Of a stretch of DNA of 38,233 nt, positions 18,795-26,140 are shown one piece after another; positions within the stretch are counted from its first letter, which is position 1; the number at the start of each line of letters is the position of its first letter. The DNA lies in assembly GCA_007131285.1 (NCBI GenBank), contig SLQV01000002.1, forward strand, positions 1 through 38,233, given 5' to 3'. A program made the position numbers and the translations under genes. The notes under the pieces were generated by a model. That model saw only the letters and a program-made list of their open reading frames with translations, did not search any database and was not told the origin of the DNA. The DNA is from Myxococcales bacterium. Lineage in GTDB: Bacteria > Myxococcota_A > Polyangia > Polyangiales > SLQV01.

Positions 18795-19298
18795 CTAGTT
18801 TATTTGAAAGATGGCCTCGATCTCGTCGTGGACTGCATCTTCACCGACCGCTCGAGCGACCGCGACTTCCTTGACAATAAGTTCTCGAGCACGCTCGAGC
18901 ATTCTGCGCTCGCCAAAAGAAAGCGACTTCTCGTTCTTCAGGTGGTAAAGATCGCGCATTACCTCGGCAACATCAAACACTGAACCTGTTTTTATCTTGT
19001 CCATGAACCCGCGGTAGCGACGGTTCCAGGTCTGGTTGTCAAAGGTGGCGGTTCTCTCACGTAGAATCGCGAAAATCTCAAGAATATCGGCTTCTGTTAT
19101 TGGAGGGCGTAGGCCTACGTTGTCGGCATTTTTGACGGGAACCATCACGCGTCGCTCCGTGTCGAGAATCCGCAACACGTAGAAGCTTTGGCGGCTGCCA
19201 GCGATGTCCTTTTCTTCGATCGATACGACCTCTGCCACGCCTTGCGCGGGGTAGACGGCTTTATCTCCAACTTTGAAACGAGGTTCTTCCGCGTGCAT
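18795..19298 (-). CDS. cdnL: CdnL/CarD family RNA polymerase-binding regulator
   Basis: This 167-residue protein has the size of CdnL (about 160-165), much shorter than full CarD with its HMGA tail. The N-terminal RNA polymerase-interacting domain is FKVGDKAVYPAQGVAEVVSIEEKDI...RRVMVPVKNADNVGLRPP. The C-terminal DNA-contacting helices include NRRYRGFMDKIKTGSVFDVAEVMRDLYHLKNEKSLSFGERRMLERAR (read in pieces), with the family's conserved Trp in WNRRYR. In Myxococcus the homologue is essential and stabilises open complexes at rRNA and other promoters. ATG 19298 is preceded by AGGAG at ideal spacing. It is apparently transcribed alone, with a possible promoter about 400 bases upstream. Confidence 0.95.
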   Translation of the reverse strand: MHAEEPRFKVGDKAVYPAQGVAEVVSIEEKDIAGSRQSFYVLRILDTERRVMVPVKNADNVGLRPPITEADILEIFAILRERTATFDNQTWNRRYRGFMDKIKTGSVFDVAEVMRDLYHLKNEKSLSFGERRMLERARELIVKEVAVARAVGEDAVHDEIEAIFQIN

Positions 19299-19700
19299 GC
19301 GTGCTCCTATATTCCTCTGACAGCTCGCAGCCATGTTGCTGCTTGGCTTTCGCCTGAGATTGTGCCAACTCGCGCAGATGCCGAATTCAAAACGGCTCTT
19401 GCTCTGCCGTGCGAGTTGAAGCTGGTGGTGTCGCGTTCAAGTTTAGTTTCTTGAGCCTGTGTTTAGCGCGCACCGTGCCAATCTTTGGCGGTATTGATTC
19501 TGGCAGGCATTCAATCTCAGCTCTTTTGGCGCTTTCAATGCCCACGCTTGTCTGCTTCCAATCCAGGCCGAACGGCTTGCCCTGTTGTGGCCCGGGTTAA
19601 GATTTTGTGAAAGAAACCGCGGTCAGCTGCTTGTGTCCCGTGTCGGGCAAGGGCTGAGTCACACGTTTGTCTACATCGGCCCACCGCCATAGAGCGACTA

Positions 19701-19729
19701 ATGGTACGCGCTAAAAGGCACTTTGTCAA
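19701..19729 (-). promoter_or_regulatory. Candidate sigma-70 promoter facing cdnL
   Basis: Read on the - strand: TTGACA (19729-19724), a 17-base spacer, then TACCAT (19706-19701). This is a perfect -35 with a 4/6 -10 at optimal spacing. A second TTGACA lies 17 bases further upstream (19746-19741). Transcription would start near 19694 and give cdnL an approximately 395-base untranslated leader, unless it serves an unrecognised small RNA. Confidence 0.5.
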
Positions 19730-19775
19730 CCGGGAGGAGGTGTCAAGCGTGTGCAATAAAGTTGAGTGCAATAGG

Positions 19776-19901
19776 GCAAGCGTTCAGGGGACAGGGCGCG
19801 CGAACAATATGCACTGGGAGGCGAGCTGGGTGGTAGGACGCCGCGCAGCATTAGGTGTTTGGTGCGGCGGGGTTGCGGGAAGTGCGTTCAAAGGCGCTTA
19901 C
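19776..19901 (+). mobile_element. Decayed miniature element, copy D (hairpin lost)
   Basis: The left end GCAAGCGTTCAGGGG (19776-19790) matches the intact copies. The core CGCGCAGCATTAGGTGTTTG and the GGGGTTGCGGGA segment also align with them. The right end is reduced to GCGCTTAC at 19894-19901, and the hairpin segment is deleted, leaving 126 bp. No target duplication is visible. It lies upstream of cdnL in the 801-bp gap 19299-20099, which holds no recognisable gene. Confidence 0.6.
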
Positions 19902-19966
19902 GGGAAATGACGCGGCGCGCTTAGTGATGCACGCAGAAGTTCTCGGACAGAGACGGAAGCAGAAGG

Positions 19967-20004
19967 GCGTGCCCAAGGCCGCAGGGCACGCAACGCCTGC
20001 CCTG
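19967..20004. other. Two mutually exclusive GC-rich hairpins
   Basis: GCGTGCCC (19967-19974) pairs with GGGCACGC (19984-19991). The overlapping GCAGGGC (19981-19987) pairs instead with a downstream GCCCTGC (19999-20005). Only one can form at a time. The site is about 100 bases past the stop of the OmpA/MotB-like gene on the - strand, so it may act in 3' end formation, but no T-run follows. Confidence 0.4.
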
Positions 20005-20099
20005 CGGATGCGCCTGAGAGGCACTGTGTTTCCGCGTATTCGCCCGGTCGATCGCCGCGCTTTCAGGCGCCATCTCGAGCCCAAATAGCGGTCCCTGCC

Positions 20100-20933
20100 T
20101 TAAGCATCGGACTCGAGCGAGGACAGGTCGGGCAGCTCATCCAAATTGGGCAGCAATACGATCTCAATGCGCCGGTTCTGCCTGCGCCCATCGGCGGTAT
20201 CATTGCTGGCGACGGGTTCGGTATCTGCGTATCCTGCCGCAGAAATGCGGTTGGGCGCGACGCCCTGCGCAATTAGGAAATGTGTCACGTTGACAGCGCG
20301 ACTTGTTGAAAGGTCCCAGTTCGATGGGAAACGTGCTGTTCTGATCGGCAAATTGTCTGTGTGGCCAGCAACCTGAAAGGTGCGACCATCAAGCGATGCA
20401 AGGACCCTTGCCACCTCCTTTAGTGTATCGTGTCCCGAGCGTTTCAGCGTCGCGTCACCCGAGGCAAAGAGGATGCCTTCGGGAAGCTCAACAACCATGC
20501 GGTTGCGAACAATGCGTACCCTGAGCTTGCCGCTTTCAATCATTGACTGGAAGCGCTTCAGGAGGTTTTTGAAGGTGGCCAGTCGTGCCTGAGCTTGCTG
20601 CTCGCGCTCACGAAGGGCCTCGAGCGCGCGTTGCGTCTCTTTCAGCCGTTCCGCCAGCTCTGCGCGGTCACCCTTGAGGGCCTCTACGTTCTGACCGAGT
20701 GCCTCAAGCCTGGAAGCCAGCTCCTCGTTGGTGGACAGAAGCGCGGTATGTCTGGCATCGAGTTCGGCCTCCTTTTGCTTCGCGCTCTGTAGCTCGCTTG
20801 CGAGGCGATTCGCGCGATTCGTTTCCGCGTCAAACGCCTCTTGAGAGGGTCCGCAATACGCCAGGAACACGCCACAGCAGACAAGAGCGCTGCCACGCTT
20901 TGATAGGTACGCCACGTTCGATGCATTTGCCAT
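20100..20933 (-). CDS. OmpA/MotB-like peptidoglycan-binding protein with coiled coil
   Basis: This 277-residue protein has a short hydrophobic N-terminus (SALVCCGVFLAYCG) that could be a signal peptide or anchor. LAYC resembles a lipobox but has Tyr at -1, so lipidation is doubtful. Residues about 33-130 form a long heptad-rich, charged coiled coil. The C-terminal OmpA domain carries LFASGDATLKRSGHDTL, VAGHTDNLPIR, NWDLSTSRAVNVTHFL, GYADTEPVASNDT and NRRIEIVLLP, the peptidoglycan-binding signature closest to MotB/OmpA-like proteins. It probably tethers an envelope structure to the cell wall. GGAGG lies eight bases before ATG 20933. No MotA-like partner is nearby. Confidence 0.88.
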   Translation of the reverse strand: MANASNVAYLSKRGSALVCCGVFLAYCGPSQEAFDAETNRANRLASELQSAKQKEAELDARHTALLSTNEELASRLEALGQNVEALKGDRAELAERLKETQRALEALREREQQAQARLATFKNLLKRFQSMIESGKLRVRIVRNRMVVELPEGILFASGDATLKRSGHDTLKEVARVLASLDGRTFQVAGHTDNLPIRTARFPSNWDLSTSRAVNVTHFLIAQGVAPNRISAAGYADTEPVASNDTADGRRQNRRIEIVLLPNLDELPDLSSLESDA

Positions 20934-21383
20934 AGTTCAGGCCTCCAGTGCCGCTAGGCGGCATGATGTTGGGAGCCCAGTCTAGTACACTTTACTTCTC
21001 GATGCGACGTTAGGCGCCACGAGAAGAACGTTCGGCAGCTAGTTGAAGGTCGCCTTGGGCCAATGGCACACGTAAGTGCTCAAACGGCGTCGCCGTTTAT
21101 TCCACTGCCACGACGCAAGCGTGTTCGGCTATGGGCGTGAGCCGGCTTACGGGCCAGACTTAAATCCACACGAACCGTGCGTGCTGCCGGCTTTTGGCTG
21201 CGGGCGCGCTCGAGTCGAGCGCCGCCGTCGAAGTGCGCAACCCGCTTAAGCGACCACGCGCGCCCCACCACGTTCCTACTGAGTCTCAGCAGACAGTGAA
21301 AGAGTCGCCTCCGAAGATACGAGCGCGTGTCGTCAAAACACGCTGATCTATAACGGAACTCTTCGGAACGTATGTTACGAAAT
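20934..21383. other. Noncoding upstream gap with a perfect palindrome
   Basis: No gene is evident. A compact palindrome AAACGGCGTCGCCGTTT lies at 21082-21098 with no flanking T-run and no obvious partner gene. The part next to 20934 must contain the promoter of the OmpA/MotB-like gene. I cannot identify a strong -35/-10 pair. Confidence 0.4.
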
Positions 21384-21625
21384 GCACAGGAGTTGTCGGG
21401 AGTGAATCCTGGTAATCGTTCAGCGGGTCAAGACAGCGAAAGCGTCGCAGGAAAGAGCAAGTGGGCGCTGGGACCCCACGCGCAGCTTTAGGTTTGTGGG
21501 GGAGGGTTTGCGGGATTCACTCCCGTAAACCCGGGGGCATGCGTGTAAAATGCCCCCTGAACGCTTACGAATCCTGCAACTCCGTTCCAAAAAAAACTAG
21601 GGCTGTGCGCGAGGCCGCCGAGTTC
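21384..21625 (-). mobile_element. Older inverted miniature element, copy E, split by copy B
   Basis: When copy B and one target duplication are removed, bases 21381-21411 join 21577-21625. The joined sequence aligns with the reverse complement of copy B, including a 12-base exact run GGGAGTGAATCC and, further on, CTAGGGCTG against CCTAAAGCTG. About two thirds of positions match over about 70 bases by eye. The intact copy therefore appears to have landed inside a decayed relative of opposite orientation. Outer boundaries are unclear. Confidence 0.5.
21412..21568 (+). mobile_element. Intact miniature inverted-repeat element, copy B (157 bp)
   Basis: Terminal inverted repeats are GTAATCGTTCAG (21412-21423) and CTGAACGCTTAC (21557-21568). 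The element is flanked by a perfect 8-bp direct repeat GAATCCTG (21404-21411 and 21569-21576). GTAA ends plus 8-bp duplications are the hallmark of IS66-family transposition. It encodes nothing. A hairpin GGGGGCAT/ATGCCCCC (21533-21540, 21550-21557) adjoins the right end. Confidence 0.88.
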
Positions 21626-21745
21626 CCTAAATACTTACGCTTTTAGGCTCGGATATTATTGAAGGTATCTCTACGAAATTGCAGCTAGTTATGGAATCAA
21701 GGGCCAAAAACCTGTCGGCTGTCGATATAATTTTGAATTACTTTC

Positions 21746-21775
21746 TTGACACCTAAAAGCGCCGCAAAATACGTT
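21746..21775 (+). promoter_or_regulatory. Candidate sigma-70 promoter of the histone H1-like gene
   Basis: TTGACA (21746-21751) is a perfect -35. After an 18-base spacer comes TACGTT (21770-21775), a weak -10 that matches the consensus at three positions. The surrounding AT-rich stretch (21655-21790) stands out from the GC-rich neighbourhood. Transcription from here would leave a leader of about 30 bases before ATG 21811. Confidence 0.45.
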
Positions 21776-21810
21776 TAACCTAACAATAGATCCGTGGAAG
21801 GGGCCAAATT

Positions 21811-22977
21811 ATGGCGAAACAAAAAGAATCCGTGCTTGCAAAGAAAACCGCGAAGCAAGCGCCAGTCTCGAAGTCAACCAAAGTGGCCGAGGCAGCAACG
21901 CCTTTAGCGTCAGAAAAGAAGCCGGCGGTCGCAAAGACTAAGACGCCTAAGCGTGCGGCTGCCAAGAAGCCCGCGGCCAAGCCGAAAGCTCAAAAGACGG
22001 CGAGCACAAGTCTGGTTGAGGCGCGGTCGTCAAGGAGCAAAGCTGACGGGATTAAGGCGAAAGCGGTCACCGCTGCCAAGAAACCCGCTGCCAAGAAAGC
22101 CGGCAACAAAACGGCCACTGCCAAGAAAACCACTGCCAAGAAACCCACGGCCACGAAGCCCGCAGCTAAAACGGCTACGGCCAAGAAAACAACTGTGAAA
22201 GTCGCTGAGGCAGCAAAAGCAAGAGCAACCAAGTCAGGCACAAAAACCACGGTTGTTAGCAAAAAATCTGGCAAAAAGAGCCCGGCTAAGGTCAGTCCCT
22301 CGAAGGTCGGCACCGCCAAAAAGGGCGCGACGAAAAGCGGCGTAGCGGTGAAACCTGCGCGTTCGAATCAGGGAGCGGCGCGCAACACCTCCAGTGCTAA
22401 AGCGGTCCAGGATCGAACGGCCAAGGGCTTGTCAGCCAAGAAGTCAGCGGTTGCCAAAGTGGCTAAGAAAGTTAAAGGGGCTGCGAAGGTAGCCTTGTCA
22501 CCAAAAACGGCACCAAAAACGGCCAACAAGTCAACCAAGGTGACGACCACTAAAGGGACCGAAAAGTCGGCCTCTGCGGCCAAGTCCGCACCTAAGGCGC
22601 CAACAGTTGCAAAACCCAAGGGACCGGTACTGAGTGATGCGTCCTCGCGGAAGAAAGTAGCTGCCCCTAAGCCGAAGGCGAAAGCAGCGCTGCGGGCAGG
22701 GACGTCCAAGCTAAAGAGTGCGACGCTTAAGCAATCGACCATGAGGCCAACGGTGGTCAAAGTGGTGGCGCCGACGGCGGACGCTGCGGGCAAGAAGATA
22801 CAGACTCCGCCTCTCAGGCAGTCGAGCGCGCGCGGCAAGGCGCGGCTGAGCCTCGCCCCCAAACTCGCCTCGGTGGATGTGGCGGCGCCAAAAAAGAGTC
22901 CCGGTGGTGCGAAAGCGACCCGTTTGCGTGTTGCAGCTAGCGCATCGGTGCGGGACAGCGCCGCGCTTAAGGCATAG
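21811..22977 (+). CDS. Histone H1-like lysine/alanine-rich DNA-binding protein
   Basis: This 388-residue protein is made almost wholly of Lys, Ala, Thr, Ser, Pro and Val. It has many AKK, KKPAAKK and KKTTAKK repeats, densest at residues 45-130, and no hydrophobic core or membrane segment. This composition matches bacterial histone H1-like nucleoid proteins, which bind DNA through disordered basic tails; similar proteins occur in myxobacteria and chlamydiae. Pro-Lys-Arg (PKRAAAKK) tracts resemble AT-hook-like elements but lack the strict RGRP core. GGAAGGGG lies before ATG 21811. It stands alone between two noncoding regions carrying miniature elements. Long open frames on its complementary strand are composition artefacts. 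Confidence 0.85.
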   Translation: MAKQKESVLAKKTAKQAPVSKSTKVAEAATPLASEKKPAVAKTKTPKRAAAKKPAAKPKAQKTASTSLVEARSSRSKADGIKAKAVTAAKKPAAKKAGNKTATAKKTTAKKPTATKPAAKTATAKKTTVKVAEAAKARATKSGTKTTVVSKKSGKKSPAKVSPSKVGTAKKGATKSGVAVKPARSNQGAARNTSSAKAVQDRTAKGLSAKKSAVAKVAKKVKGAAKVALSPKTAPKTANKSTKVTTTKGTEKSASAAKSAPKAPTVAKPKGPVLSDASSRKKVAAPKPKAKAALRAGTSKLKSATLKQSTMRPTVVKVVAPTADAAGKKIQTPPLRQSSARGKARLSLAPKLASVDVAAPKKSPGGAKATRLRVAASASVRDSAALKA

Positions 22978-23060
22978 ACTGCTCCACTTCGAGCGGACAC
23001 ATCTCGGAATAAGCTGTGTGACTCGCGCTCGGGCCGCGGGCGTCAACGAAGGGTCTTAGC

Positions 23061-23117
23061 CGGCGTTCCGGCCTCGCCGAGGATGCCCTAGCCTAGCGCA
23101 AGGCTAGCGTTTCTTCG
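23061..23117 (+). terminator. Possible terminator after the histone H1-like gene
   Basis: Two successive hairpins occur: CGGCG/CGCCG (23061-23079) and CTAGCC/GGCTAG (23088-23107). The second is followed by CGTTTCTTC. They lie 85-140 bases past the stop. The interrupted T-run makes this a modest candidate. Confidence 0.4.
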
Positions 23118-23228
23118 GGGCTCGCGGGCGAGTAGGCCAACGCGTGCGTGTTATCGCAGCCTCGCCATGGAAACACGCACACCGAAATGGTCCCGCTACC
23201 GCGCTTCCGTCGGGTTCTCAGAGTTCAC

Positions 23229-23344
23229 CCTTTAGGGGCGCTTGGGACTAGGGCGTGCCGCACTGGGTTTCGGGCGCATTCAACGCCAGACGTCTGGGAC
23301 AGATATCACGAATATCGAACACCCGTGGTGCCCCCCATTGGCTG
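23229..23344 (+). mobile_element. Tentative highly decayed miniature element, copy G
   Basis: The sequence loosely follows copy C in order: CTTTAGG, then GCATTCA, then CTGGGACA, then TGCCCCCC and a GGCTGC end. Individual words match but spacing drifts, so chance resemblance is possible. It immediately precedes intact copy C. The remaining bases of the 22978-23392 gap hold no gene I can support. Confidence 0.25.
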
Positions 23345-23392
23345 CGGGGAACATCTCGAAAGCCTGTTAGGCTTGGTCGACTTGCTCGCAAG

Positions 23393-23550
23393 GTAGGCGT
23401 TCAGGGAGTCGAGAAAGCGAAAACGCTGCAGGAACGCGCCGCGTGGGCGGTGGGTCCTCACGCGCAGCTTTAGGTGTTTGGGGAGGGTGTGCGAGATTCA
23501 TGCCTGAAAACCTGGGACATTTTGTAAAAATGTCCCCCCTGAACGGTTGC
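23393..23550 (+). mobile_element. Intact miniature inverted-repeat element, copy C (158 bp)
   Basis: Ends are GTAGGCGTTCAGGG (23393-23406) and CCCTGAACGGTTGC (23537-23550). A perfect 8-bp direct repeat CTCGCAAG flanks it (23385-23392 and 23551-23558). The hairpin GGGACATTTT/AAAATGTCCC (23514-23523, 23527-23536; loop GTA) is a perfect 10-bp stem. The core shares ACGCGCAGCTTTAGGT with copy B. No coding capacity. Confidence 0.88.
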
Positions 23551-23852
23551 CTCGCAAGGTACGCTGAGGCGTCACTTGCGTGCTCTGAGTCAGTCCACGC
23601 CAGCCTCTAAGGTTTGGTCCGCTGCGACCCTGCGCTCCGCCTCGCACGTTGCCTATCATGCGGGTTCAGCCTTTTTCTTCAGCGTCGTAAACCCCGGAGC
23701 ACCGCATGGACTTCCTGGTTCAGCGGAGGTCGCCAAGCTAATCGGGGTGGACGCGCCGGTTCGCTGTGCCGACGCCTCCCTCGAAGGGCGCCGCCGGGGA
23801 GTGGCTCTCCTGCATCAAGCTGCGGCTGCTTCCTGCACGTGGCGGCTCGGCC

Positions 23853-24016
23853 GCAACGCAACAGGAGAGGGGAAAGTTGAACAAAAACGCGAAAGGTTTT
23901 TGGGAGTGAAGCTCGAGGTCTCTCCCCGCCGCACCTCAGGAAGGTGACCTAAAGCTCCGCGCGGGGCATTCAACAGACGGCAGACTTTTGTGCGTGCTCG
24001 ACCCCTGAACGCCGAC
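23853..24016 (-). mobile_element. Decayed inverted miniature element, copy F
   Basis: Aligned with the reverse complement of copies B and C. It starts GCAACGCAACAGG (23853), has GGTTTTTGGGAGTGAA, then the core ACCTAAAGCTCCGCG (copy B: ACCTAAAGCTGCGCG), and ends CGACCCCTGAACGCCGAC at 24016 (copy C: CGACTCCCTGAACGCCTAC). The length, 164 bp, fits the family. No target duplication remains. Confidence 0.6.
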
Positions 24017-24532
24017 GCCGTAACAGTCGGACGCATTTTGATCGCACAAGCGACAGATGACCCCACGATCGCGATTACTCGACTGGCCAGCTTTGCGCTC
24101 CACGAGTCCGGGCACAGCCATCGCGTGTTCAGCCGCATTCGGCCCAGCGCGCGGTCACGCTATTTCGATGTTTGGCTGCAAACATGTGCCTGTGGCGAAT
24201 CGCCCATGCCTCGCAGGCTTGTTATCGACGCTCGGTACGCAATGCCGTGAAACCGTCCTGCATGCGTGGTGCGAAAGTTGCACACGTGCTCTCGCGGCAG
24301 CCCATGAATCCAACGGTGTTGGTATGACGCGGCTCGCGGCGTGATCTCTTGCGCCGTTGGTCAACGGGCTGATGACATGGACTGAGTGAGTCGGCGTCAA
24401 CGGTGGAAATCGTTAAAAGCCCCAGGGCTTTCAAGCGATTTTTCCGCGTGGCGGCGCTCCCAGGACTTTGGAACCGTCGAGGCTGCAAGTGCGGTGTTCT
24501 CGGCGAAACGGTGTACGGGTAGGAGCTTCTCA
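24017..24532. other. 516-bp gap upstream of the OmpA-TSP3 gene, no gene seen
   Basis: Several short open frames exist on both strands, but none has a recognisable domain, a ribosome site or neighbour-like codon use. The part just before 24533 contains the AGGAG of the downstream gene. I see no clear promoter. Confidence 0.4.
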
Positions 24533-26125
24533 ATGGTCAACCACGTTTCGAACTTCAGGCGCCGCACGCATTTCGATATGCGTGGCGGTGCGTACGCGCT
24601 AGGGCTTGCTCAGGTGGCGCTTGCGCTTTTCATGAGCATCGCTCCGCATTCGTTCGCCGAGGCGCAGCGCTATGATGCCGAGGTCGCGGAAGAGGCTTCC
24701 GTGCGTGAATCATCCGCGAATGAAAGCGGTCGAATGCGCTCAATTCTCGGCGGTAGTATCGAGCTTTACGGCGCGCATACTATCGACCGGGTCAATCGCG
24801 AAGATAACCTCTTCGGTTTCGGTTTCGGTGGAAGTCTCTATTTGGAAGTCAATCCGATTGACCTCGTCGGTATCCAGATCGGTGGCTCGGCCATGTGGCT
24901 CAGCGCTCGGGACAACGAGGAGTCATCCGAGTGGCTAGGCCTCGCGGCGGGTCCTCGTTTGCATCTCGCGACCCTCTGGGAGAGTCGCGATGATTTCTGG
25001 GTCGATGTCCACTGGGTTTTCGGGCGTTCAGGCTCGATTGCCCGCCACGGTTTCGATTTGGGCATCGGTTACGAGTTCGCTTTGACAAAATCTGGTTTCT
25101 GGCGTCTTGGGCCCATGTTTCGTTACATGTGGGCGAGTGACCCGGGTGAGGAGCGCACCGCGACGGGTGCGGTTGTGCGCCGCGACCGGAATAATCCTCA
25201 ATGGTTGCTTTTTGGCATTTCGTTAGGTATCGGCGGGGCTAGGGACCGCGCTGACGAGGAGGACGACGAGCTCCGAAGGCCGCCACCGCCCTCCGACTTA
25301 GACGGCGACGGCATCCCGGATGACGAAGATATGTGTCCCACGGTCCACGCAGGTGACCGGCCGGATCCGAACCGCCCAGGCTGCCCTGATATGTCGCCGC
25401 TGGACACTGACGGCGACGGGGTGCCTGACACTCAAGATATGTGTCCCACGGTGCCCGCCGGTCCGACGCCCGACCCAACCCGACCAGGTTGCCCCGCGTC
25501 TGACCGTGATGGCGACGGCGTTCCCGACCACGAAGATATGTGTCCCGACACGCCCATGGGGCCGCGTCCGGACCCGAATCGTCCTGGTTGTCCCATCCCG
25601 GACCGTGACGGCGATATGGTGCCTGATGATGTGGATGCGTGTCCCGACGAGCCTGGCGCGCCAAGCACAGACCCGCGCAAGCACGGCTGTCCCGGCCTTG
25701 TCCGCGTGCAAGACGGACAAATTCGTATTAACCGGCCGGTTTACTTTGCCTTCGATAAGGACCGTATCCTAAGCAAGAGCAATCCTGTCTTGCGTGCGGT
25801 CGCCGACGCTATTCAGGCATCTTCGGACGTTATCTGCGGGATTCGGGTGGAAGGCCACACCGATTCCCAGGGAAGCGAGAAGTACAACTACAACCTCTCG
25901 GAGCGACGCGCGAAGAATGTGGCTGACGTGCTTATTCGCTACGGCGTGAACCGAGATATGATGGAAAGTGAGGGCTTTGGCCCATCTCGACCCGTCGAAT
26001 CCAATGAAACAAGCGAAGGTCGCGCAGCGAACCGTCGCGTCGAGTTCCACATCACCGAATGGTGCTCTGGGGATGGCGGTCTCGGTGGAGCACCCTCCCA
26101 AGACGCTGACAGCCGTTTCTACTGA
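24533..26125 (+). CDS. OmpA-family outer-membrane protein with TSP3 calcium repeats
   Basis: This 530-residue protein has a long signal peptide (hydrophobic AYALGLAQVALALFMSIAP, cleavage near FAEA). Residues about 70-240 show alternating aromatic beta-strands of an 8-stranded barrel (SIELYGAHTI, GFGFGGSLYLEV, GISLGIGG). Four thrombospondin type-3 repeats follow (DxDGDGxPDxxDxCP, each ending in a PNRPGC-like turn), forming an acidic Ca-binding stalk. The C-terminal OmpA domain has VYFAFDKDRI, RVEGHTDSQGSEKYN, LSERRAKNVADVL and AANRRVEFHITEW for peptidoglycan binding. It likely links the outer membrane to the cell wall. ATG 24533 has AGGAG seven bases upstream; the frame is open to 24386. Confidence 0.92.
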   Translation: MVNHVSNFRRRTHFDMRGGAYALGLAQVALALFMSIAPHSFAEAQRYDAEVAEEASVRESSANESGRMRSILGGSIELYGAHTIDRVNREDNLFGFGFGGSLYLEVNPIDLVGIQIGGSAMWLSARDNEESSEWLGLAAGPRLHLATLWESRDDFWVDVHWVFGRSGSIARHGFDLGIGYEFALTKSGFWRLGPMFRYMWASDPGEERTATGAVVRRDRNNPQWLLFGISLGIGGARDRADEEDDELRRPPPPSDLDGDGIPDDEDMCPTVHAGDRPDPNRPGCPDMSPLDTDGDGVPDTQDMCPTVPAGPTPDPTRPGCPASDRDGDGVPDHEDMCPDTPMGPRPDPNRPGCPIPDRDGDMVPDDVDACPDEPGAPSTDPRKHGCPGLVRVQDGQIRINRPVYFAFDKDRILSKSNPVLRAVADAIQASSDVICGIRVEGHTDSQGSEKYNYNLSERRAKNVADVLIRYGVNRDMMESEGFGPSRPVESNETSEGRAANRRVEFHITEWCSGDGGLGGAPSQDADSRFY

Positions 26126-26140
26126 GAGAGGTCACTAAAG

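Noticed and set aside
21990-23000. Long - strand open frames opposite the histone H1-like gene (109 and 210 codons)
   Set aside because: The biased Lys/Ala codons of the + strand gene remove stop codons from the complement. The products are compositionally extreme and match nothing.
23576-23947. 123-codon + strand open frame between element copies C and F
   Set aside because: It has no ribosome site, domain or neighbour-like codon pattern, and it runs into decayed copy F.
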